A stretch of DNA of 64,000 bases from Adenanthera pavonina. Lineage: Eukaryota > Streptophyta > Magnoliopsida > Fabales > Fabaceae. Position numbers and translations under genes: made by a program. Every line of letters begins with the position of its first letter. The first letter of the stretch is position 1. The stretch covers positions 64,501 through 128,500 of the forward strand of contig JAIVEN010000012.1 of the NCBI GenBank assembly GCA_026686845.1, given 5' to 3'. The notes under the pieces are model-generated. The model did not search any database and was not told the DNA's origin. It saw only the letters and a list, made by a program, of their open reading frames with translations. Shown one piece after another: positions 23,808 through 34,960 of this stretch.

Positions 23808-25026
23808 CAAGCGGCAACCAAAAGTGACTACCATAGAGGAAGTCAGAGGAGAATCAATGGCCACTATCATAGCACTTTTCGGTAGCCTTGAGGAATATGA
23901 GGGTAAAATGAAAGCTCTCAAAGAAGACAGGAAAAGAAGAAGAAAAGCCTAGCTCTCAAAGTGGAATCACTCTGAAGAAGATGCTGAGTTGATGAAGAAA
24001 CAATGGCCATGCTGGTAAAGAAATTTGGAAAAAAGTATGGGAAAAAGAAATTCAAAAAGTTCATAAAGAAGGATGGAGCCACCAGCAGTAAGAAAGAAAG
24101 CAAAGATTCCATCATATGTTATGAATGTAAGAAACTCGGACACATCAAATAGGAGTGTCCTATGCTAGCTAAGAAGTAAGGAAAAGACAAAAAGACTAAC
24201 AAAGGAAGAAAGAAGAAAGCCTTTGTGACATCTATATGAGGAGATAGCTCAGATGAAGAAGAAGCAACAAAAGATGATGAAATTGTCAATCTTTGCTTGA
24301 TGGCTCAAGAAGCAACAGAAGAGGAAAAGAATCAAGATAATGATACTAATTCTTAGGTAAATGATTCCAAACCCTCCTACACTAAACTACATGATACATT
24401 CAATGATTTAATGTCTGTTTTGTTAAAGTATCCAAGCAGTTGTACCTAGCTAAAAAGAAGATAAGAAAACTTCTAAATGAACCTCATGCATCTTGTACTG
24501 CAACACTATTTGCTCCTTCTACCATCTCTGTTTGCACCTCATGTAGTGAGTTGAGAAATAAGAATGCCTATCTCCATAAGATCCTAACTTGATTCACTAA
24601 AAGGCAAGATATGCTAAACGTAATATACTAGGAACACAAATAGTTAGTTAAAACAAAGCTGGTCTAGGATATGATCCACGTGCTGTTAAAGAAAAACTGA
24701 AATGCAAGAAACAAAATATATATCTAAGAAATTTTGTGCATGCTAATGACATAAATCCAACACAAAACATAGAGTCATTTACTGCACCAAAAGGTCAAAA
24801 GGATAGATATTACTTGCATTACTTCAGATCTACATCTCTTTCATCAAGCCCTTTTTCCGCTTGCCACTTCTATAATAAGAAGGGTCACACATCCTCCTCT
24901 TGTGTATACAAGAAGTAGGGCAATGGCAATGAAATGAAATGGGTCCCTAAAGGCACTTAAATGCCAAAGGGAAAACCTAACAGGAAAGGACCCAAGCAAA
25001 TATAGGTACCTAAAGAAAAGAAATAG
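23808..25026 (+). pseudogene. Gag of element C, N-terminally truncated
   Basis: Homology starts inside gag at the residues matching WQPKVTAIEEVRGESMA. It continues through lysine-rich stretches and the first zinc knuckle (CYECKKLGHIK near 24118, after which a stop falls) to a second knuckle CHFYNKKGHTSSSC (24862-24903). The end lies at KEKK then TAG (25024-25026). Multiple frameshifts and stops are present. The stop occupies the same place as the gag stops of A (TAA) and B (TGA). The second Cys of the second knuckle is Tyr, as in A and B. Confidence 0.8.
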
Positions 25027-26474
25027 AATCTATTTTGTAGGTATGTCTCAAGGCCCAAAAAAGTAGTAAATGGTATATGGATAGTGCTTGCTCAAGACAT
25101 ATGATTGGAGATAAAGAAAAGTTCACTGTGCTAAGAGAAAAGAAAGGAGTCTGGCAAGATAGTTGACATTGGAATTGTGGGAAGAAACCCAGAAATATCA
25201 ATAGAAGAAGTCCTATTTGTAATAGGACTCAACCATAACCTGCTGAGTGTGAGCCAAACATGTGATAAAGGTAACTAGGTTCTCTTCAATTCCAACTACT
25301 GCAAGGACATCAGAAAAAGTGACCACAAAGTCATTCTCAAAGCCCAAAGAGATGGTAACTGTTATATAGTTGATTTAGATGAACTACTTTCTCTAGACTC
25401 AATATGCTTAATCAGTGAAAATGATGATAGTTGGCTATGACATAAGAGACTAGCTCATGTTAGCATGCATCAATTAAACAAAAAAATAATTAAAAATAAA
25501 TTTGTTCTTGGATTAACCAAAATCACTTTTGAAAAAGATAGAGAATGCAATGCATTCCTTAAAAGGAAACAAACAAAGTCCTCATTTAAATCTAAAAATG
25601 TTGTCTCCACAACTAGGCCACTGCAATTACTTCACATGGATTTGATAGGTCCTAGTTGTGTCAAGAGTATTGGTGGTAACTTGTATGTACTTGTTGTAGT
25701 AGATGATTATTCTAGATTTGCTTAGACCTTATTTCTTTCCTCTAAATATGAAACATTTGAAGCATTCCTGATCTTAGCTAAGAAAGTCCAAAATGAGAAA
25801 GGTTGCTCTATTATGTGTATTAGAATAGATCATGGTGGGGAGTTTGAAAATGCTCAATTTGCTAACTACTGCGAAGAGAATGGAATAGAGCACAACTTTT
25901 TTGCTTCAAGAACACCTCAACAAAATGGAGTTACGGAGAGGAAAATAGAGTACTAGAAGAAATGGCTTATGCAATGCTAAATGAAAACAAACTACCAAAG
26001 TACTTATGGGCTGATGCAAAGAGCATAGCATGCTACCTGATGAATAAAGCCTACATCATATACATTCTAGGCAAAACCCTATACGAGCTGTACAAGGGAA
26101 AGAAGCCCAACCACTCTCATCTACATGTTTCTGGGTGCACCTGCTATATACACAACAACAGCAAGGACAACTTGGAGCGAATTTGAGATGTCTATAATGG
26201 GAGAGCTCAACTTCTTCCTTGGGCTACAAATTAAACAATGTGATGACAGCATATTCCTCAATTAATCAAAGTATCTAAAAGAGCTGCTAAAGAAATTTGG
26301 AATGAAAAACGCCAAATCAATGGGAACTCCTTAGGTCACTGCAACAAAGCTTGATATGGATGAAGGAGAAAAGCCTTTTGATATAACTCAATATAGGAGA
26401 ATGATCGGTTCCCTATTATACCTAATTGCAAGTAGACCTAACATTATGTTCAATGTCTGTATATGTGCAAGGTT
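25027..26474 (+). pseudogene. Pol of element C, protease, integrase and RT remnant
   Basis: The protease motif is KWYMDSACSRHMIGD (around 25070-25110). The HHCC zinc region keeps both His (KRLAHVSMHQ) and ECNAF has lost its second Cys. Integrase core parts are HMDLIGPS (25640), IDHGGEFEN (25830) and TPQQNGVTERK (25914). Near 26180 the frame jumps from the post-integrase HNNSKDNLER to EMSIMGELNFFLGLQIKQ, so most of RT with YVDD has been deleted. RT then continues to ICARFQ, where element A is inserted. Several stops are present. A TAG replaces the CAG of the acceptor-like motif at the gag/pol boundary. Confidence 0.85.
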
Positions 26475-26479
26475 CCAAT

Positions 26480-28354
26480 TGTTAGCAAGGCTGACTTCCT
26501 AAGAGGGGGGTGAATTGGGAAGATTGCAATTTTTCTGCACAAAGTGTGATGTAAGTGAAGATATCACAATATAATGAAAATAATGCGTAAAACAGAGCAG
26601 GCTGAAAAATAAAGATAGGGAGAAGAAGACTCAGTAATTTATCCTGGTTCGGTCTTTCCACTTGACCTACATCCAGTCCCCAAGACACCTCTTGGGATTT
26701 ATCTACTATACAGCAAGGATTTCAATGGGCTTCTTGCTAAGGCCACAGTACACGAGTATGCTCTGTTTCTGAGCTCTCTCAAACTCTCCAAGCACTTTTA
26801 CTATGTGCTTCTCAATCCTCTTGTGAATACCTCTCACAAGTAAATCTATCTTTCAGATGAAGAGTAGATTGATTACAATGAAATAACTCTCTTAAAAAGA
26901 GTAGATATGAAAGTTTCAGTACAAGTATAGAAGTTGAGAGGGTAAAAGCTTTTGAGAAAAGATTTAGCAGAAATTAGGTACACACACGTTTTTTTTGTTT
27001 TTTTTTTTGTGTTTCACAACTTCAAATGTTGTTGTATTTATAGATTTAGGTCTCAGATGTCCATTAGAGACTTTAATCTATCCGTTGGAGAAGTTATCCA
27101 ACGGTTACTCTGAAAAACTATCTGTTTACCAACCGCATTTAATGTTTCTGACATACTGAAATTCAAATTTTGGCTGGTCAACAGATGAATTTCGAAGGAA
27201 CCAAAAGTTAAAGCTTCCAACGTTACAACACGAAGTTCGTCTGTTCATTAAGTGAAATTCGAATTTTGAAACTTACAAAACATTTTCACAATGTGTCATA
27301 CGAATTTTCAAGAAGAAAGTTTTTCGGTTAAGTGTGAACAGTGTTTTCAATTTGCTATAGTGCCCTCGAAATTCGAATTTTGGTTTCCCAAAATTCGTCT
27401 GTCCACTGGATGTTTAAAGAGACACAGTAGTTTACTTTCTTCGAAATTCAAATTTTGAAAGGGTGAAATTCGTCTGTCAGAGAGACTCTTTCCAGACTAA
27501 TTTCATCATTCGAATGTTGTAAGTTCTTATCATTCGTATGTCAATGTTTCACTTAAACAGACTTAAGATTTTTGCTTCTGAAATTCAAATTTTAATGTTC
27601 AAAGTTCGTCTGTCAGAGAGCAGTTTTGAAACTTAAATCATTCTTGATCTCAGATGAACTTTAACATAGTTTCAGACGAATTTCTTCTATTTTCTCAAAT
27701 TTTGTTTTGTCTGAAATTCAAATTTTGAAGACTTAAAGTTCGTCTGTTGCAAAGAAGCTTCTCTCAGACTTTTATGAAAATTCGCATGTTGGAAGTTCAA
27801 AATTCGTCTGTCAGAGAGCATTTATCAAACTCAATTTCATTTTGATTTCAGGTGCATTGTATCATAGTCTCAGATGAATTTCTTTGGTTTTCACAAACTT
27901 CATTTTTCTTGAAATTCGAATTTTGAAAGTGTAAAGTTCGTCTGTTACCAGAAAGGCTTCTTTCAGATTAGATGAAAATTCGAATTTTGAACAATCAAAA
28001 TTCGTCTGACAGAGAGTTATCTTTTCAGACTTATTCAGTTTCAGCTCGAAATTCGAATTTCCAAAGGCAAAGTTCGAATTTCCAACTTGACAATTCAGCT
28101 TAATCTTTCAACCTTCATTTGTTTGTGGGTGTTTTTCAAATAGGTAAAGATTTAACACAAAATCAAGGTTTGAAAATATCTTTTGCTCAAATCAAAATCT
28201 TTTACCCAATCATAACAAAAACTAAAGATCCTACTAGAGATCTAACAGCAAATACTCAGAAAATCTTCACTTGGAACAACTTTGATCTCCTTTGATATCT
28301 TCAATCCAAGCTCTTGAATGTTGGTTTGGAATCATCAAAACTCTTGATTCAACA
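26480..28354 (-). repeat. 3' LTR of element A
   Basis: In element orientation it starts TGTTGAATCAAGAG at 28354 and ends GCTAACA at 26480. The U3 (27100-28354) is packed with AAATTCGAATTT palindromes and TTCGTCTGTCAGAGAG boxes in alternation. The TATA box CTATAAATAC lies at 27034-27043 on the minus strand, with the R-U5 to its left. U5 includes a T-rich homopolymer near 26990-27012 that differs between the two LTRs. Confidence 0.95.
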
Positions 28355-28369
28355 TTCTCCCCCTTTTTG
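28355..28369 (-). other. Polypurine tract of element A
   Basis: The element strand reads CAAAAAGGGGGAGAA directly before the 3' LTR, the typical Sirevirus plus-strand primer. An identical tract lies 384 bp upstream in element orientation inside ORF3 (28739-28755). Confidence 0.9.
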
Positions 28370-28642
28370 ATGATGACAAAACAACTTACAAACTGGATTA
28401 GTACTTGGGTTTGCTTTCATAAGTTCCCCCTCAACATATGCATAAGATATCAAAACAACAGATTAAGTGAAGAGATTCAAAGCCCAAAAAAAAAATTGCA
28501 ACCATGAACATACTATATATCACCAAACTGTTGTAATACATATTCCAATTAAAGAGTAGACTAAGATACAAACAACCAATTACAATCAATCAATTAAAAC
28601 AAGATACAACAAGAAGATTCAGCCTAACATCTAAAAAAAACA

Positions 28643-30823
28643 TCACTTCTTCTTTGGCTTAGACTTCTTGCTGTAAGTCTTTCCTTTTCCAGATGACTCA
28701 GCAGATTTTCCAGCTTGCTTAGTCCCAGTTTGCTTTATCTTCTCCCCCTTTTTGGCATCATTAGGAAGCCCAACAAAGTCCATTGGAGGAGGTATCTGAG
28801 TGATAGGAACAGCACGAAGAGGGACAGGAGCAAAAGGAATCTCTGGCTGAACTGGTGCAGGGGGCTCAGCAGGTTCTTCAGCATCATCATCAGAGACCTC
28901 AAGCAGCACTTGCATTTCCTGCCTAGAAAGAGCTAGTTGAGCTCTCTGTTCCTCTGAAAGCCCATAAGCAGCAAGAGAAGAAGAAGCTGGTCTAGCGGGA
29001 GGAAACATTTCTTCTAGCCTTCTCCTCTGAGCTATCAGCAGAGCATTGTGAGCAATGGCAAGATAATCAACAACAGGTACAATGCTCATTTCCTCATTGC
29101 TAGCACCTTCTGACACAGAAGAGGTTGAAATGGCTGCAACCAGTCTTTCAACTTGCTCAGATTCTTGAATGGACAGAATTGAATCCTGAGCATCTTCTTG
29201 CATGGGCTCATGAGGGCTTGTATCTTGGAGACCTTCTTCTTCCAATCCATAGTCCAAGGGTGGACCAGGACTTGGTGTTCTCATTGCACCAGCACCATCT
29301 ATATCATCATCACGGTCAAAGGAGGCAATCTCAAAGGGACTTGGAGGCACAGGGGATGGAGACAGAGTAGGCTCAGGGACACCAGGCTGAGGTGAAGCTG
29401 AAGTGGTAGGAATAGCATTTCTTATCTCTTCATAGGCATCAGCCACCACTTTCATATTTACAGCCAACTGATGGATCTGATCTTGTAGATGAGCAAATTT
29501 GGCATTTTGCTCATCTCTAATGCTGAGAATGAGTGTTGACAGACTGTCAAACAACTCAGTGATCTTTGTTGGCTTGGCTCGTGAGGAGGGAGTGGAAGGA
29601 GGGTGAGTAGGCTTGGAGGGAGATGGGATTGGCTGAGAAGGCTGAGGTACAAATCTGCCAGGGGCCTCAGAAGTTCCTTCTTGTTGGAGGGATGCATCAG
29701 CAACAAAGAACAAGTCTTCAGATTTCCCTCCTCCTTTTCCAACCCATCGTCCTTCATCTCTTTCAATGCCCATCCTTTGCAGTTCCTCCTCTTTGAATGC
29801 CTCAGTGAGTTTCCTTTTCCCTTTTTCAATGTGTTGAATCCTAGCATGCTGCAAGATTCTTGAAATAATTGCTGCATAAGGGAGTGTGGAATCCTTCCTC
29901 TGATCCCTTGCCTTTATCATTCTCTGGAGGATGATATGACCCATGTTAATCAGTTTCCCACGAATGATAGCAGTCATCACATGAGCCTCTGCCCTTGTTA
30001 TCAGATTGAAGCTGCCACCCTTGTTGAAAATGATCCCGGACACTATGTAGTGCAGGATTCTGACTTGTACACTAAGGTCTGTGGGCTTAAACAGATTTAT
30101 TGGTGGCCTGTTCTCTCTTCTCATGAATAAGGTGTCCAAGATGGTGCTCTCTTTGTAGTTCAGAAATGATCCACCTTCTTCATCAGCTATGCTTGCCTCA
30201 TCCATATACCCAGAGGCTGTTATGTCAACTTTTAGCCCATCTTGACCAGGGATTTCCAGCACTTGATTGATTGTTTCATCAGCAAGCCAGATGGTCCTTG
30301 ATCTTAAAGTGACCTCCCATTTCTTTTTCTTGCTGTTATATTGAAGAGAGGCATACCAAGTCTTCACTACCTCATCATCATACTTTTCAGCTATTTCCAA
30401 CAGATTTTTATATCTTAACAACCATATTGCAGCATCAAAATTGTTGGATATTAGAAATTGTTCCATCTTTACACAGTGAGGCTTGATTACCTTTTTGTTG
30501 GAAAACTTGGTAGTGTACTCTTCTTGAATCTCAGGAGTGCTCCACAGTGGCAGTGTAGTCAATTCGAACTCTCCAGATTCAGTGCTGGAAGAAGCAGAAG
30601 AGGCAGCAGTAGGGATAGAAGGTTCTGCACTTTTTGAAGATGAGGGTCCAGTTTTCTGAGATTCTGCTTTGGATGAAGATTTTTATCGTTTAGAAGGGGC
30701 AACTTTACTGGGTTCAGCCTTTCTCTTGGATTTCTCTCCTTCTTTGGCAGCAAATTGAGATTTAACATTCCTCTTTGGACGGGCCACAACTTTTCCTGTT
30801 CTAGGAATTTTAACTCTTGCCAT
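28643..30823 (-). CDS. Third ORF of element A, plant-transposon-like domain plus coiled coil
   Basis: ATG at 30823 (MARVKIPRTGK) is in frame with a 639-codon open stretch ending at 28643, broken only by a TAA at codon 47 (30685-30683). Residues 1-87 are Lys/Arg/Ser-rich. About residues 100-330 resemble the 'putative plant transposon protein' domain (PF20167-type). Visible parts are KTWYASLQY, TINQVLEIPG, LFKPTDLSVQVRILHYIVSG and RGKLINMGHIILQRMI. About 420-470 forms an amphipathic coiled coil (ELFDSLSTLILSIRDEQNAK onward). Proline/serine-rich linkers follow, and the tail is basic (KTYSKKSKPKKK). No signal peptide or clear membrane span is seen, so although it occupies the env-like position it does not look like an envelope protein. 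Role unknown. A TATA box lies 44 nt upstream, suggesting its own transcript. Confidence 0.8.
28739..28755 (-). other. Second polypurine tract copy inside ORF3 of element A
   Basis: The element strand reads CCAAAAAGGGGGAGAAG within the codons for AKKGEK. It is matched at the same coding position in B (8984-9000) and C (41569-41585). Sireviruses are known for repeated tracts near the 3' end, so this may be a functional extra initiation site for plus-strand DNA. Confidence 0.6.
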
Positions 30824-30860
30824 TTCTTAGTGGAATGATGCAGAATGTGGCTTAGAATAG

Positions 30861-30870
30861 GTTTATAGGA
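30861..30870 (-). promoter_or_regulatory. TATA box upstream of ORF3 in element A
   Basis: The minus strand reads TCCTATAAAC, with TATAAA starting 44 nt before ATG 30823. Spacing is the same (45 nt) in B and C. Expected initiation about 30 nt downstream would leave a very short leader. Promoter role inferred. Confidence 0.55.
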
Positions 30871-31820
30871 TGCGAATGGAAGTTTAATCGGTGAAAAATG
30901 ACGGTTTTTGGACAGGAATTAAGAGGATTGAAGAGAGAATCAGAATAGACTCAGGGAGGTTACAAATAGGGTTGCGTCTGTTCTGTGGAAAACCGTCGCA
31001 TTTAACATGTGTAACCGTCTGACAGACAAATTTTGAGGGGTCAAAATTCGAACTTCGGGCAGTTACAAGTTAAACCGTTCAGCACAGCTTACTGATAGAC
31101 GAATTTTCATCCTGAAAGTTCGTCTGACAGTGGCTAGAAATAAGCTATACAAACACAACTGACGAATTTTGTTCCACCAAAGTTCGAATGTTGAAAAGAA
31201 AAAGGCAGGCATCAATCAAACTATCAATTAACAGACGAATTAAGCATGCAGAACTGCATCTTTCAAGAATTCAATATGAAGGATATGATTTAACAGACGA
31301 ATTATGTTCTGAAAATTTGAATTTTTCAACTTTTGTAAAGATTGCCCAACATTCGTATGCTAAGAAGTAATAATTTGTACAACTGTGATGGACAATCATA
31401 ACTTTGAAATTTCTGTTTTTGAAAATTCGAACTTTCAAGCTTCAACAGACGAATTTCGAGGCATGACCGAGATCTGTTCCAAGGCATAACAGGCCAAAGT
31501 TTGTCTGTTGGTCAACCAAAATTCGAATGTTGACCACGTTGACCAGTTCAAAAACACAGTTTATCAATGAAATTCATCTAGTAATCAAACAATATACAAA
31601 TTTCAACTTTAACAACTTACAGAATGGATCCAGAACTTAGAATATTTATCATTCACTTCATTTTCTGGTTGTTCCAATCTGGAGTGCTCCAATCTTTCAA
31701 ACTTTTAGCCATTGATTGTCACAAGGAGCACCTGCGACTGAAATTAAACATACTCCGATGCTCAAGTTAGAATTGATTCTAATATTGAAAATTCTAAAGA
31801 CAGAATTGCATAGAAATAAC
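30871..31820 (-). repeat. Pol-ORF3 spacer of A with LTR U3-like palindromic repeats
   Basis: This is non-coding. Motifs of the LTR U3 recur: AAAATTCGAACTT (31043), AGACGAATTTT with GTTCGTCTGACAG (31098-31130), GACGAATTTTG (31161), AGTTCGAATGTTG (31181), AAAATTCGAACTT (31424), AGACGAATTTCGAG (31447) and AAAATTCGAATGTTG (31519). The spacer plus the following TATA box imitates the order of the LTR promoter. The short frame at 31188-31370 on the plus strand is a by-product of these repeats. Confidence 0.7.
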
Positions 31821-34800
31821 TTACAGTTCATTGGGATTTACCATTCCCAATTCTCTCCTTATTTTGCAATGTCTGTCTTCTGATAGAGGTTTTGTGAGTA
31901 TATCAGCAACTTGATCATCTGTTGGGATGTACTCCAGTCTAACTTCTCCTTTCAGAACGTGATCTCTTATGAAGTGATGCCTAACTTCAATATGTTTCAT
32001 TCTTGAATGCATGACAGGATTCTTGGTGATGTTTATAGCACTTTGGTTGTCACACATGATTGGTATCTCTTTCATTTTAACCTCAAGATCTTCAAGCTGT
32101 TGTTTCATCCAGATGACTTGGGCACAACAGCTTCCAGCTGCAACATACTCAGCTTCTGCAGTGGATAAGGCCACACAGTTTTGCTTTTTGCTGAACCATG
32201 AAACCAGGGATCCTCCAAGAAACTGACAAGTTCCACTTGTGCTTTTTCTGTCAGTTTTAGATCCTGCAAAATCAGCATCAGTGTATCCTTTGAGATCTTC
32301 TCCATTGCCTTTTGGATACCAAAGACCCATCTGTGATGTTCCAATAAGATATCTAAAAATTCTTTTCATAGCTGTTGCATGGGATTCTTTGGGGCATGAT
32401 TGGAACCTTGCACACATGCAAACACTGAACATAATGTCAGGTCTGTTGGTAGTTAGGTACAGCAGGGATCCAATCATTCTTCTGTACTGAGTAATGTCAA
32501 ATATCTTCCCGTTTTCATCCATGTCCAGTTTGGTTGCAGTGGCCATAGGTGTTCCCATTGGTTTGGCATTCTCCAAACCAAACTTCTTTAGCAGTTCCTT
32601 TAGATACTTGGATTGACTGAGAAAGATACCATCATTTTGTTGTCTTATTTGCAGTCTAAGGAAGAAGTTGAGTTCACCCATCATAGACATCTCGAATTCT
32701 CCCTGCATTAACTCAGAGAGTTTCTTGCAAAGAGTTTCATTAGTAGCACCAAAAATAATATCATCAACATAGATTTGAACAATTAGTAAATCTTTATTTT
32801 CTTTCTTAGTAAATAAGGTTGTGTCAACTTTGCCTCTGTTAAACCCCTTATCAGTTAGAAAATTGCTCAGTCTCTCATACCATGCTCTAGGGGCCTGTTT
32901 TAAACCATAGAGAGCTTTCTTCAGTTTATAAACATGGTTTAGTTTTGTAGGATCCTCAAAACCTGGAGGTTGATCTACATATACTTTTTCCATGATATAT
33001 CCATTCAAAAAGGCACTTTTTACATCCATTTGATATAATAAAATATTTTTCATGCATGCATATGCCAGCAGTATTCTTATAGCTTCTAGCCTAGCTACTG
33101 GTGCAAAGTTTTCTTCAAAATCAATACCCTCTTCCTAATTATACCCTTTAGCAACCAATCTAGCTTTATTTCTGATTATTGTTCCAGATTCATCAAGTTT
33201 ATTTCTGAAAACCCATTTGGTACCAATAACAGGATGATTTTTGGGTCTAGGTACTAAATCCCAAACTTGATTTCTTTCAAATTGATTTAATTCATCTTGC
33301 ATAGCCATAATCCAGTATTCATCAGTTAAGGCTTCTTCAGCACATTTGGGTTCAATTTCAAAAATAAAGGCACAGTTGAGCATTTGATCCCTTAACTGTT
33401 TTCTGGTTTTGACTTTCTCTTGAACATTCCCTATTACTTGATCAACAGGGTGATTCCTTTGATATCTCCAAGCTCTAGGGAGTTCTTGAGTTGTTTCTTC
33501 ATTATTTTCTTCATCAAACTCTTGCTCCTGGATATCTTCCTCTGTGTCAACAGATTCAGATATCTTTGGAGGTTTAGTTTTACTTCTGTTAGAAATTTCC
33601 AGTTTTTCAAAATTGAAAGTAAGATCATCCTTATTGGTAACATGTTTTGAAACAGTTTCATTTTCAATGAAGACCACATGCACTGATTCTTCTACTATAT
33701 TTGATCTTTTATTATAAACCCTATAAGCCTTACTCCTACTAGAATAGCCCAGAAATATACCTTCATCGGATTTGGCATCAAATTTACCTAGATTTTCTTT
33801 ACCATTGTTGTGAATGAAACATTTGCACCCAAACACATGGAGGTGTGACAGATTTGGCTTTCTTCCCTTGTACAGCTCATATGGAGTCTTCCCAAGGATT
33901 GGTCTGATGTAGGCTCTGTTTATGATGTAGCTTGCTGTATTCACTGCATCAGTCCAGAACACTTGAGAGAGTTCCTTCTCATTCAGCATAGCTCTAGCCA
34001 TCTCTCCAATGGTTCTGTTCTTCCTTTCTACCACTCCATTTTGTTGAGGAGTTCTTGGTGCTGAGAAGTTGTGGTCAATCCCATGCTCATTGCAGAACTC
34101 CAGGAAGTATGCATTTTCAAATTCTCCTCCATGGTCTGACCTGATAGACACAATAGAAATACCTTTCTCATTCTGCACTTTCTTAGCTAAGGTTACAAAT
34201 GCATCAAAGGTATCACTTTTAGAAGAAAGAAATAATGTCCAAGTAAATCTAGAATAGTCATCAACAATTACTAGCACATACATATTACCACCAAGACTTT
34301 TTACCCTAGAAGGTCCAATCAAATCCATATGCAGCAGTTCAAGTGGTCTAGTTGTGGTGACTACATTTTTGGATTTAAATGATGATTTAGTTTGTTTTCC
34401 TCTTAGGCATGCATCACATTCTTTATCCTTTTCAAAAGATATTTTTGGTAGACCAGTTACTAGCTCATTTTTAATTAGTTTAGACAGTTGATTCATGTTC
34501 ACATAAGCTAATCTTCTATGCCATAGCCAACTATCATCACTCTGACTGATTAAGCATACAGAATCTAAGGGAGGAAGTTCATCAAGATCAATAGTATAGC
34601 AGTTACCATCCCTTTGAGCTTTGAGGATTACTTTGTGATCACTTTTTCTGATGACCAGGCAAAACTTTGAGTCAAACAGCACCCAGTTTCCTTTGTCACA
34701 AGTTTGACTCACGCTCAGCAAGTTGTGGTTGAGGCCAATCACAAACAGCACTTCTTCAATGGATGTTTCTGGATTCTTGCCTACAATTCCAATACCAACG

Positions 34801-34960
34801 ATTTTGCCATGTTGGTCACCTCCAAAGGTCACTTTTCCTCCTTTCTTGTCTCTAAGGGTGATGAACTTCTCCTTATCACCAGTCATGTGGCTTGAGCAGG
34901 CACTGTCCATATACCATTTATTGCTTTTCTTAGCTGTTAGACAGACCTGCAAAACAATGT
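31821..34960 (-). pseudogene. Pol polyprotein of element A: protease, integrase, RT, RNase H
   Basis: About 1044 codons in the -1 frame relative to gag, ending at the stop at 31821. Counting from the TTG at 34952: aspartic protease KWYMDSACSSHMTG (Asp16); zinc region with His145, but Tyr at the second His (HRRLAYVNM), and Cys179/Cys182; integrase core Asp210, Asp273, Glu309 (DD35E spacing kept); RT with DVKSAFLNG and YVDD at 728-731; RNase H with YTDADFAGS, STAEAEY and CDNQSAI; and a C-terminus ending RRELGMVNPNEL. One in-frame TAG (33137-33135) interrupts it just before the RT core, in GYN*EEGIDFEE. No ATG lies near the start, so pol must be reached by frameshift or splicing from gag. Confidence 0.9.

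Noticed and set aside
29458..29877. 139-codon minus-strand ORF overlapping ORF3 of A
   Set aside because: A frame shadow of the long ORF3. It has low-complexity composition and is not kept in B.
28643..30823. Envelope gene
   Set aside because: ORF3 sits in the env-like position, but I see no signal peptide, membrane anchor or glycosylation-rich ectodomain pattern. The N-terminal half looks like a plant transposon-associated domain instead.
31188..31370. Small ORF in the A spacer
   Set aside because: It is composed of the palindromic promoter-like motifs and not conserved as a frame in B or C.
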